Positions 1 through 7,408 of a DNA stretch of 14,232 nt are shown piece after piece. How positions within the stretch are numbered: position 1 is the first letter of the stretch; each line of letters begins with the position of its first letter. The notes below the pieces were generated by a model. It was given only the letters and a program-made list of their open reading frames with translations, had not been told where the DNA came from and did not search any database. The translations under genes and the position numbers were made by a program. The stretch spans positions 1 to 14,232 of the forward strand of contig CALIGP010000204.1 of NCBI GenBank assembly GCA_938021455.1. The letters run 5' to 3'. This stretch comes from an uncultured Lewinella sp. Its GTDB lineage: Bacteria > Bacteroidota > Bacteroidia > Chitinophagales > Saprospiraceae.

Positions 1-1807
1 TTACCCGAATGTCCGACTCGTAGGCGTTGACGGCGTTTCGATAAAGGTCATTGCTAAAGGGATCATCATCAGTAGATTCCCAGGTGATAATGGTATCTGC
101 AGCGAGGTTGCCAGCTACATTGGGTTGAAAGTCTTCGCCTAGACAAACAGCGGTATCCATGGTGGTTCTTGCTACCAGGGGCCCACAACTGAGACAAGCA
201 GGGTCAAAGGGCGGTAATACATCTAGTACGAAGGAGGTGTCGAATACACATCCATAGTCGTCCGTCGAGATTATGGTGATGGTTTTTGGTCCCGGGTTTT
301 CATTACTTAGCACGATACTGTCTGGCGAAAAGAAAGCCAGGTCGTTGGTGTTTTTAAAGACTACATTGTCAATTGGGACTGAGAAAGTTTCCTGGTCGGG
401 ATAGACACTGTTGGCAAACTCGATGGACCACTCATAAATGGAACCATTGTCACGGGCGATGTTATCACGGACGTTGAAGGTCCATTCTCCGTTGAGTTCA
501 CATCCTACAAGCGTGTTGAAGCTTTCTTCCGCTGCGTAGTCAATGGCGGGCATGGATTGTTCGTCGCCAATGTTTAAATCCACAACGGCTTCTGCCATGG
601 TACGTGGAGCGGATGCCGTCCAACAATAGGTGGCTGGAGGGTCTGGCGTATTTGTGTTCTCATTACCCTGGCCCAGTAGCTGGCGGCGTACCTGATCATC
701 TGAATCAAAGCGGTGCAAGTCTAACCGATTGCCATCCGGGCATTCAATCCAGATGTCAAGGTCACCGAGGTAACTGTGCTCCATGCTGGCACAGATACGG
801 ACAAGGTCAGCTCCGCTTTCGAGCGTTTGGGCTGGATTAAAGTTGGAAAACAAAAGTGGGCTGGAATACTCCGCCCCCGTTCCGTCGGGGAGAATGGTCA
901 GCTCAGTGAACGTCTGACTGGTGTTGAAGGAGAACTCTTGAGGGCTGGGGTTAAAGGAAATAGAGCCGGTACTGTTTCTCCCAACGGTAAGAGGTAATTC
1001 CTGGCCGGCACAAATTGATGCGGGCAGGTTCTCCGGTTCGCTGAATATTGGAGGAGGGGACACCCTGACGCGCTGGCTGATTCGGTTTCCATTACGGCAG
1101 CCCTGATCATCTTCAATGATGAGCTGTACTACGTATCCACCAGGATTTTCAAAAGTATTCGATACGTTTTGTCCCATACCTGTATTGCCATCCTGGAAGT
1201 TCCACGTGAAATCTGAAAGACCATCACTCTGGGGGTAGATCACACCGTTTTCGGGGTAATTACCCTCACCTCTGAAGTCTATTGTTTCTCCCGGACAGAT
1301 GTCAATAAAGCCGTCAGGCCCCGGAGCAGGATTTGTGCTGAGTAATACGGCCTCGATGGGTTGGCAAGCTACTACACAGTTAATGGAGGCAGCCCAACCA
1401 TCTCCTGTTTCCGTATCGTTGTTCTCAAATCTTATCGTCAGACAGCCGGAAGTGTTTCCTGCCGTTGCCTGTACCCTGAACTGGGAGCCATTGGCGTTCG
1501 CATCAACTACGTTAAGCACCGGTGCTGCGTCAGAAGTACCGTTGAAGATGGTCATCTCACCTCTAATGTCAAAACTCTGAAAGACGAGTTCAATGTGGGA
1601 ACCGGAGCTACGGTCAGAGCAAATGGTTATCTCGTGGGTTACGCCAGGGGCTGCGTGGCTACCGGTCGCTCCGCCAGAATCGTAAAAGAGCCCATCACAA
1701 AGCGTCTGATTTGCCTGATTAATCCGGATGTTTTGTCCGTTCACTGCTGTTAAAGCGGCACAAAGGAAGAACAAAACGAATAGAGAGCGAGCGTAAAGTA
1801 TGGGCAT
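1..1807 (-). CDS. Secreted modular protein with CUB, PKD and P domains (3' end outside window)
   Basis: This frame is open from ATG at 1807 to the left edge, giving 602 residues with no stop. Residues 1-24 are a signal peptide (hydrophobic LFVLFFLCAALTAV, then NG before QN). Residues 36-148 look like a CUB domain: paired cysteines, a MTIFNGTSDAAPVLN-like stretch, and a closing GCLTIRFENN...GWAASINC. Residues 198-240 carry a PKD signature (FTWNFQDGNTG, then the F.NPGGY pattern and IEDDQGC). Residues 335-466 match the proprotein-convertase P domain: RICASMEHSYLGDLDIWIECPDG early, and GEWTFNVRD then DNGSIYEWSIEF late. Such beta-sandwich mosaics are usual in Bacteroidota proteins exported by the type IX system, whose sorting domain sits at the far C-terminus, here outside the window. 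No catalytic domain is visible, so a surface adhesion or binding role is inferred. The mosaic is clear; the function is not. The gene is divergent from folD. Confidence 0.85.
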   Translation of the reverse strand, partial: MPILYARSLFVLFFLCAALTAVNGQNIRINQANQTLCDGLFYDSGGATGSHAAPGVTHEITICSDRSSGSHIELVFQSFDIRGEMTIFNGTSDAAPVLNVVDANANGSQFRVQATAGNTSGCLTIRFENNDTETGDGWAASINCVVACQPIEAVLLSTNPAPGPDGFIDICPGETIDFRGEGNYPENGVIYPQSDGLSDFTWNFQDGNTGMGQNVSNTFENPGGYVVQLIIEDDQGCRNGNRISQRVRVSPPPIFSEPENLPASICAGQELPLTVGRNSTGSISFNPSPQEFSFNTSQTFTELTILPDGTGAEYSSPLLFSNFNPAQTLESGADLVRICASMEHSYLGDLDIWIECPDGNRLDLHRFDSDDQVRRQLLGQGNENTNTPDPPATYCWTASAPRTMAEAVVDLNIGDEQSMPAIDYAAEESFNTLVGCELNGEWTFNVRDNIARDNGSIYEWSIEFANSVYPDQETFSVPIDNVVFKNTNDLAFFSPDSIVLSNENPGPKTITIISTDDYGCVFDTSFVLDVLPPFDPACLSCGPLVARTTMDTAVCLGEDFQPNVAGNLAADTIITWESTDDDPFSNDLYRNAVNAYESDIRV

Positions 1808-1977
1808 CTGAGGGATGTTAAGCTTAAAGATTTCTTGCACCTGCGTCCGCGCCAGAATATTCATGGAAGTAAGCGGGGGCGGATCAAATAGAGGATTCAT
1901 AATCGTCGACTGGCCTAAAGGTAACAGCGTGGGCGAAAAGGTAGGAGCGGACGTGCGACAAAACGCTATGATCCATC

Positions 1978-1985
1978 TATCTTTG
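1978..1985 (+). promoter_or_regulatory. Candidate Bacteroidota -7 element (TATCTTTG) for folD
   Basis: TATCTTTG matches the Bacteroidota -7 consensus TAnnTTTG exactly and lies 19 bases before the folD ATG. Transcription would begin near 1991, leaving a leader of roughly 14 bases. No clear -33 TTG/TTTG is present at the expected distance, so the call rests on the -7 box alone. Confidence 0.4.
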
Positions 1986-2004
1986 GCGCAAAACGAAATA
2001 AGCT

Positions 2005-2877
2005 ATGCAAGTATTGGACGGAAAGGCCCTCGCGACGACAATTAAGGGTGAAATGAGGGAAGAAGTGGATCAAATCCGCCTTTCGGGGGGAAATATCCCT
2101 CATTTAGCCGCCGTATTGATTGGGGCTAATCCTGCTTCGGAAAGCTATGTTCGTAGTAAAGTCAGGAGTTGTGAGGAGGTTGGATTTCATTCTTCCCTGA
2201 TTCGTCGGGGAACTGAAGTAACGCAAAGCGAGGTGCTTGAAATCGTTGAACAGCTGAATAATGATCCTGATATTGACGGTTTCATCGTTCAATTACCCTT
2301 GCCTAAGCATATTGATGAAGATGCCATTAATCTGGCCATTGACCCCCGGAAAGACGTTGATGGGTTCACACCCGTTAATGTTGGCCGTATGACTCTCGGT
2401 TTACCCTCCTTTTTGCCCGCGACCCCCAACGGCATTTTGACCATGCTAGATCGCTACGGTATTGAAACTTCCGGCAAGGAGGTTGTCGTTTTGGGCCGCT
2501 CTAATATCGTTGGTACCCCGATGACAATCCTACTGAGCCGGAAAGGAAACCCTGGGAATGCTACCGTAACAATGTGCCACAGCAGAACGAAGGATATGGA
2601 GTTTCATACCCGGCGGGCTGACATTCTTGTGGCCGCCATCGGTATCCCCGAAATGGTGACAGCAGATATGGTGAAAGACGGTGCCGTCATTGTGGATGTG
2701 GGCATCAACCGCGTAGAAGACGAAACCCGCAAACGAGGCTACCGTCTCTGCGGAGACGTAGATTATAAAGGATTGGAAAGTAAAGTTTCCGCCATGACGC
2801 CCGTCCCGGGTGGGGTAGGGCCCATGACGGTGGTCTCGCTATTGATGAATACACTCAAAGCTAGTAAGCGGAAGTAG
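2005..2877 (+). CDS. folD: Bifunctional methylene-THF dehydrogenase / methenyl-THF cyclohydrolase
   Basis: FolD is a cytoplasmic enzyme that oxidises 5,10-methylene-tetrahydrofolate with NADP+ and hydrolyses the methenyl product to 10-formyl-tetrahydrofolate, feeding purine and formyl-Met synthesis. The 290-residue length fits the family. Visible signatures are S47-Y48-V49-R50-S51-K52 with the catalytic Tyr and Lys, QLPLPKH at 96-102, KDVDGF at 116-121 with the conserved Asp, the nucleotide-binding VVLGRSNIVGTP at 161-172, and PGGVGPMT at 268-275. The stretch around 178-195 (SRKGNPGNATVTMCHSRT) is the slightly longer loop seen in Bacteroidota FolD. PATPNG replaces the more common PCTPxG, a change I believe is also frequent in this phylum. 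The gene stands alone: divergent from the secreted-protein gene upstream and convergent with the patatin gene, 57 bases away. Constitutive expression is likely. Confidence 0.97.
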   Translation: MQVLDGKALATTIKGEMREEVDQIRLSGGNIPHLAAVLIGANPASESYVRSKVRSCEEVGFHSSLIRRGTEVTQSEVLEIVEQLNNDPDIDGFIVQLPLPKHIDEDAINLAIDPRKDVDGFTPVNVGRMTLGLPSFLPATPNGILTMLDRYGIETSGKEVVVLGRSNIVGTPMTILLSRKGNPGNATVTMCHSRTKDMEFHTRRADILVAAIGIPEMVTADMVKDGAVIVDVGINRVEDETRKRGYRLCGDVDYKGLESKVSAMTPVPGGVGPMTVVSLLMNTLKASKRK

Positions 2878-2934
2878 GGCGGACAGATGGGGATCCGTTT
2901 GTCTGACGGCTAAATTCTTGGCGCTACATTCCCT

Positions 2935-5900
2935 CTACTTCCTAAACCTCCGTATCTCCTCATACACCGCCTTTACCTGCGGGCAATCCACCATTTTATC
3001 CATATACCGTCTTGTTGGATCGGCCAGCAGGCGACCGAGTGGAGGCATAACGGCGAAACTGGAATCCCGGCCCAAATGCTCGTTAATGAGGTGGTTAAGG
3101 CTGTCACGCCGTTGATCGAGGTCCGTTAGTTTGAGCTCTCCACCCAGGGCGGCGAATACATCACCCTTCCGGAGCCGGAAGGGTAAATTAACGGTATGAT
3201 ATTGATCGACGAGACCAAGGTTCCGTACCGTCTCTCCGCGTAGGTAGTCATCCCAACTAATGGGGACGCCCGTCAAGCCAGTATTTACGGCTACTCCGGA
3301 ATTAGCGCTGAGTTCTGATTTATAGGGGTAACGGTTCATTTTGTCCAACTCGTCAATGAAGGCATCCCTGGCGTAGCGGGAAGCGGCGTTACGAAGGCTG
3401 ATAACAACCACGCCACGGTCAAACAGTTGCCGGTAGACGGTATTGCTCGTGTCCGCCAATTCCCTGCTTTTTAAGGTTCGAAGCAAACTGTATATGCTAT
3501 TAAGGCCGGAGTTGTCGGCACTACCAGCATCCAGGAAGTGGCCTTTACCCGTAATTCTGGCGGCGGGGCTGGCGATGGGGAAGCGGTTACTTAGGAAAGT
3601 CGCGTCCGGGTAAGAAATTGCTTGCCCCCGGCTGTTACGATTGAGATCGATGGAGCCCGTTAGGGGGTTTTCTTTTAAGGGAATAATCGTGCCCAACAAA
3701 CCGTCTTCGGCCCTTGCGGTATTGATGATGAGTAAGGGAAGGGAGGGCTTGTCAAGCCAGGGAGTCCAGAAAGGTTCTTTGCGGACGGAGCTGTAGCCAA
3801 ACCCGTCCTCACCGTCTCCAACGATGTTGAAGTAGGAGCGGGCCATTCCTTCCATACGGTCATCCCAACGATGGGGCTCAAAACCCGGAAGGTCTGGCCA
3901 GTAGTTAATCGGAAAGCGGGTCAGTAATCCGGTAAAGTCTCCACTTAGGTAGTTTCCCCGTCCGATTCTTTCGATGTACTCCCGGATCTGGGCTTTGCTT
4001 TTGCCACGCGCCTTCAGGTAATTGTACATAGATAGTCCGATGGTGCCGCCACTTGCGCCACTCAGGGCAAATACGTGGCCATCAAACTGTCCCTGTTCAT
4101 CAAGTGCCAAAAGGTTGAGCATGGTCCAGTAGCAGGCTTTGAGACCGCCTCCGTCAGCGGCAACGAGAATAACCGGCCCTTCAGCTGGCGAAGCACGTAG
4201 GAAGTTCGTGACGTACGCTTCTAAATCCGGGGCTTCATCGTTGGCAGTGGTGGTCACGTAGCGAATTTCATGATAGGTGTTGCCCAAGTAAGCCGTGGCG
4301 AGTAGGGCGCCAACGATGGCCAGACCCCACATCCGGCTGGAGCTACTCACCATCCCGCTATGGAGATGCTTTTTGAGTTTCCCAGCTTTAGCGGACAGGT
4401 ATTTCTGACGAAGGTCCCGGAGCATTAATATCCGATCTATCAGTATGATGGAAGCAAGCAGGCCATTAATGAGCAACAAGTAGATATTTAGTGGATTAAC
4501 CCAACTCACGAATGAGGAAGAAACGAAACCTTCCCAGAATAACCCCACCAGAAAAAACGCCACGGCCAATAAGGCCAGTAGCGGATTTGCCATTAGCATG
4601 GTTTGTACTGTCAAATGATCGAGTCGGTCCATTACCGCATCCGAGGGGAACCGTTTTGGTGATGTTGGCTTATCTCCTTTCTCCTCTTCTTTTCGATTAA
4701 AGGTGTAACCCTGGTAAAAAGTCCGGTAAACCGCTAGCCAGGCAAAAGAGAAAACGGACAGGACCAAAAAGCCCAATAGCCATCGGAAACTGGTATCCCA
4801 ACTAGATCCGGTAAGAATCAATACTAAGGTGACCACAAACAGCAGTAAAGCGGCAGCGGTAACACCTAGTCCAAGAAAAAAGGACCAGCGTTCTTCAACG
4901 AAGAACACCGTTTCTTTTGTCTTAGGATAAATTTTCTGTTTCCGGTTTCTGCGGTCTCCTGCCCGGTCCCGTAGAAGGCTAAAAACACTGAGCTTACTGG
5001 CGTCGGCTACTTTTGGGAACTTTCGAATTACCTCATTTTCAGGCTTTTGACTGAGGTTGGTGATCCTCAACGAAAAAATAATGTACAATAGGGTGAAAAA
5101 GGCGGTGATAGGGACCAGGTAGCCGGACCAGCCCGGAGGTTCGGCTTGATTACCGTAATAAATATCTCCACAAATACCGACCAGAAGTAGGATGTACATA
5201 AGGCCGAGAAAAGCCCGGAATCTATGAAAGGAGGAAGGCGGATAGGCAATGATTCCCGTAGCCTTTGGCATGAACTCTTTTGGCGGGGACTTTTCCTCCA
5301 GATGGTCAAGTTGTGGGAACAGGCGTTTGTGAAAAAAGGCCCAGCCCAATAAGCCGGGAGATCGACGATACTTTTTGTCATCGTCATGCAGACGGTCGAG
5401 AATGTCCCAGGTTTTAAACCGATTGGAGAACTGCCGATTCGTAAATATTAAATAGTTAGGAGAGAACCAGATGATGACCAGAGATGCGGGGAAAAAGAGC
5501 AAGGAAAAAAGCAGGAAATTCCCTGGTGAATTAACGAGTTCGATGAATAAAGAGTCGAACTGGTCCATCTTCGTGAATACGAAACCTACGATGGCGATAG
5601 AAAGGATGGCGGGGTAAAAGTATTTCAAATAGCGCCGTAAGAAAAGGGCGATCGGCTTACCGAAATCCTGCAAGAATAGTTGAAGGACAGATCCAATGCC
5701 GATGAAAACACCAAAGAGACGACTTAGTATGGCAAGAAAGTAAACGATCCGAAAGTCCACACTTTCCAGCGACTGCTCTGGGTGGCTGAGCCGACGATCG
5801 AAGTAAAAGAACAGCAAGACATTGCTAACCATCATTATGATGTAAAGGATGGTAATAACCCTTAATGCGGTTTGGTGTTGAGATGGCTGCTTGAGGCTGA

Positions 5901-6333
5901 AGTACCGGGTTTTTAAGGCCGGGTCATCCGGAGCGGGTTTCAGATAACTACCCAGGCAAAGGCGGTAGGTTAGCCACAGAAAGGTGGTGAGGACGATAAT
6001 AAAGGCCAGACTGAGGACGAAAGAAAGGTTGCCCTGGCTGCCAATAACGGGGATTGCCCAGGTGGAATGTTCGTTCAGCAGATCGAGATAAGACGTTATC
6101 AGCGGTGAAACACTAGGTGGATTGCTGATAAAGAACAATAGAAGCGTCGCCAGGAGGAGCAGGAAAAAGCCTATGGCCAGTTTTCTAGACCCATTCGGAA
6201 ACCACCAACGAACCATCCTGGCGGCGGAGCTAACAATTTTCCGTGCTTTAACGCGCTTTTTAGCAGCCTTTTTGTCCTCCTTTATCTCGGAAGGGTAGGC
6301 CTGATACGTTTGTATGGGGGTGTTCTTCTGCAT
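2935..6333 (-). CDS. Patatin-like hydrolase fused to a polytopic membrane domain
   Basis: The preferred start at 6333 gives 1132 residues. The in-frame ATG at 6441 would add 36 residues that look like translated leader, rich in Pro and Arg. A Lys-rich N-terminus is followed by about 13 hydrophobic spans, near residues 51-69, 105-123, 156-178, 196-221, 239-254, 273-290, 375-393, 406-422, 485-507, 518-536, 583-603, 615-632 and 668-684. The hydrolase domain begins near 715. DGGGLK at 727-732 is the oxyanion-hole loop, GASGG at 759-763 is the nucleophile elbow with Ser761, and LDAGSADNSG holds the likely catalytic Asp935. Patatins are Ser-Asp lipid acyl hydrolases acting on phospholipids or lysolipids. 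With a cytoplasmic Lys-rich N-terminus and an odd number of spans, the catalytic domain would face the periplasm; this is inference. The true substrate is unknown. The gene converges on folD and is divergent from the pyrophosphatase gene. No Shine-Dalgarno sequence precedes the start. Confidence 0.88.
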   Translation of the reverse strand: MQKNTPIQTYQAYPSEIKEDKKAAKKRVKARKIVSSAARMVRWWFPNGSRKLAIGFFLLLLATLLLFFISNPPSVSPLITSYLDLLNEHSTWAIPVIGSQGNLSFVLSLAFIIVLTTFLWLTYRLCLGSYLKPAPDDPALKTRYFSLKQPSQHQTALRVITILYIIMMVSNVLLFFYFDRRLSHPEQSLESVDFRIVYFLAILSRLFGVFIGIGSVLQLFLQDFGKPIALFLRRYLKYFYPAILSIAIVGFVFTKMDQFDSLFIELVNSPGNFLLFSLLFFPASLVIIWFSPNYLIFTNRQFSNRFKTWDILDRLHDDDKKYRRSPGLLGWAFFHKRLFPQLDHLEEKSPPKEFMPKATGIIAYPPSSFHRFRAFLGLMYILLLVGICGDIYYGNQAEPPGWSGYLVPITAFFTLLYIIFSLRITNLSQKPENEVIRKFPKVADASKLSVFSLLRDRAGDRRNRKQKIYPKTKETVFFVEERWSFFLGLGVTAAALLLFVVTLVLILTGSSWDTSFRWLLGFLVLSVFSFAWLAVYRTFYQGYTFNRKEEEKGDKPTSPKRFPSDAVMDRLDHLTVQTMLMANPLLALLAVAFFLVGLFWEGFVSSSFVSWVNPLNIYLLLINGLLASIILIDRILMLRDLRQKYLSAKAGKLKKHLHSGMVSSSSRMWGLAIVGALLATAYLGNTYHEIRYVTTTANDEAPDLEAYVTNFLRASPAEGPVILVAADGGGLKACYWTMLNLLALDEQGQFDGHVFALSGASGGTIGLSMYNYLKARGKSKAQIREYIERIGRGNYLSGDFTGLLTRFPINYWPDLPGFEPHRWDDRMEGMARSYFNIVGDGEDGFGYSSVRKEPFWTPWLDKPSLPLLIINTARAEDGLLGTIIPLKENPLTGSIDLNRNSRGQAISYPDATFLSNRFPIASPAARITGKGHFLDAGSADNSGLNSIYSLLRTLKSRELADTSNTVYRQLFDRGVVVISLRNAASRYARDAFIDELDKMNRYPYKSELSANSGVAVNTGLTGVPISWDDYLRGETVRNLGLVDQYHTVNLPFRLRKGDVFAALGGELKLTDLDQRRDSLNHLINEHLGRDSSFAVMPPLGRLLADPTRRYMDKMVDCPQVKAVYEEIRRFRK

Positions 6334-6494
6334 AAAATGGGTGGTCAAGAAGTAGTAAGCTAGGGTAAATCTTGGAGTATACCTTATCAGAGGGCGCGGA
6401 CGCAGGTGCAAAGGGAGGTGAAAGAAGCAAGGAAGACTCACCCTCCTGTCCCTTAATGCGGTTTCAATAGACTTGCGTTACTCCCTTGGCTTTC

Positions 6495-6524
6495 TTTGCA
6501 AAACGGCTTCATTAAGTACCTTTA
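6495..6524 (+). promoter_or_regulatory. Candidate promoter for the lipoprotein pyrophosphatase gene
   Basis: TTTG at 6495-6498 and TACCTTTA at 6517-6524 are separated by 18 bases. They resemble the Bacteroidota -33 TTTG and -7 TAnnTTTG boxes, with one mismatch in the last base of the -7 box. Initiation would fall at about 6529-6530, on or beside the ATG at 6530, implying a leaderless or near-leaderless message. It also argues against the upstream in-frame ATG at 6473, which would lie before the promoter. Confidence 0.4.
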
Positions 6525-6529
6525 CTTTC

Positions 6530-7150
6530 ATGAGACCATTCCTGTTCTTTTTGTGTTTTTCTCTTCTATTAGGCTTCTTCTCCTGCGGTGAAAAAGATAG
6601 CCAGTTAGAACGGCCATCAGATCCTTACGCCGTAGCGAGTACGGAGGGAGATGCGCTCAATGTTATTATCGAAATTCCGGCAGGAACTAACCAGAAAATC
6701 GAATTTACGCAAAAGACGGGTTTTTCCAACGATACCCTAAACGGAGGAAGAGCGCGAGTGATTAACTTCTTGCCCTATCCCGGTAATTATGGTTTCGTCC
6801 CATCCACCTTAATGGACCGTTCCCGGGGCGGAGACGGAGACCCGCTAGACGTTCTCGTACTTAGCGAAAGCCTGGAAACCGGTACTAAAATCGCCGTGAA
6901 GCCCATTGCGGCGCTTTTGCTCAGGGACCGTGGGGAGATAGACACAAAAATCATTGCGGTCCCTGCAGATTCTACGTTGCGGGTTTTTGATGTCGATAAT
7001 TTTCTGGAACTGGCGCTCGAAAACGATGCCGCTCGCTCCATTATCGAGACATGGTTCCTTAACTATAAAGGCCCCAAACAAACAGAGTTAATCCGTTGGG
7101 AAGACGAGTCCTACGCCTGGAGGGAGGTCCGTAAATGGAAGACTGATTAG
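6530..7150 (+). CDS. Family I inorganic pyrophosphatase with lipoprotein signal peptide
   Basis: The start at 6530 gives 206 residues. Residues 1-18 form a hydrophobic signal ending in LGFFSC, with Cys19 the likely lipidated residue, followed by GEKD and a short linker. From residue 44 the protein aligns with soluble family I pyrophosphatases, which hydrolyse PPi to two phosphates using Mg2+. IEIPAG (47-52) holds Glu48, KIEF (56-59) holds the Lys/Glu pair, PYPGNYGF (82-89) holds the Tyr, and GDGDPLDVL (101-109) is the signature with Asp102, Asp104 and Asp107. LRDRGEIDTK (131-140) supplies Asp133, Asp138 and Lys140, and NYK (178-180) the late Tyr-Lys. All expected active-site positions seem present, so activity is likely. 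What is unusual is the export signal: ordinary PPases are cytoplasmic. Its gene is divergent from the patatin gene. The lipobox has Phe at -3 and -2, which is looser than the classical pattern. Confidence 0.88.
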   Translation: MRPFLFFLCFSLLLGFFSCGEKDSQLERPSDPYAVASTEGDALNVIIEIPAGTNQKIEFTQKTGFSNDTLNGGRARVINFLPYPGNYGFVPSTLMDRSRGGDGDPLDVLVLSESLETGTKIAVKPIAALLLRDRGEIDTKIIAVPADSTLRVFDVDNFLELALENDAARSIIETWFLNYKGPKQTELIRWEDESYAWREVRKWKTD

Positions 7151-7218
7151 TAACGAAAAGGTAGATTGATCGCCTGGGAATTGGATAGTAGCATACCATA
7201 TTCTAAATGAATTGCGTT

Positions 7219-7244
7219 AAAAAGGTCGTTAAAACCACCTTTTT
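7219..7244. terminator. A/T-rich hairpin, possible terminator after the pyrophosphatase gene
   Basis: AAAAAGGT at 7219-7226 and ACCTTTTT at 7237-7244 form a perfect 8-base stem with a 10-base loop. The 3' arm ends in five T residues on the plus strand and the 5' arm supplies T residues on the minus strand. The stem is weak because only three pairs are G/C or close by, so it may end transcription inefficiently. Confidence 0.4.
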
Positions 7245-7289
7245 CTAATCCATTATCGCAAAAAGTTGTTAAATAATTAGCTGTTTAGG

Positions 7290-7309
7290 CAAAAAGATGA
7301 TGCTTTTTG
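7290..7309. other. Second A/T-rich hairpin upstream of the RlpA-like gene
   Basis: CAAAAAG at 7290-7296 and CTTTTTG at 7303-7309 form a 7-base stem with a 6-base loop (ATGATG). It lies 100 bases before the RlpA-like ATG. It could be a further weak terminator or a leader element. No convincing promoter could be placed between it and the gene. Confidence 0.35.
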
Positions 7310-7408
7310 GGGTGCCAACGGTACCTACCCCCTTATTTTGCGTCTAAGTAGTTAGAATATGTCAGTATTTCCCCTCTGACTTTTTGTATCTTAAAGTAAT
7401 CCCTACAG

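Noticed and set aside
604..1753. Several plus-strand frames of 70-130 residues
   Set aside because: All lie opposite the continuous minus-strand frame of the CUB/PKD/P-domain protein and lack recognisable motifs.
2878..2934. Possible bidirectional terminator with GGATCC between folD and the patatin gene
   Set aside because: Only short 4-base arms (CGGA/TCCG, GACA/TGTC) could be paired, with no T-tract; not enough to call a terminator.
6334..6441. N-terminal 36-residue extension of the patatin-like gene from an ATG at 6441
   Set aside because: The extra residues are Pro/Arg/aromatic-rich with no family likeness, and the next Met begins a normal Lys-rich cytoplasmic N-terminus before the first span.
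6473..6529. Upstream ATG start for the pyrophosphatase
   Set aside because: It would put 19 residues before the lipoprotein signal and place the start upstream of the promoter-like boxes; the ATG at 6530 yields a proper signal peptide.
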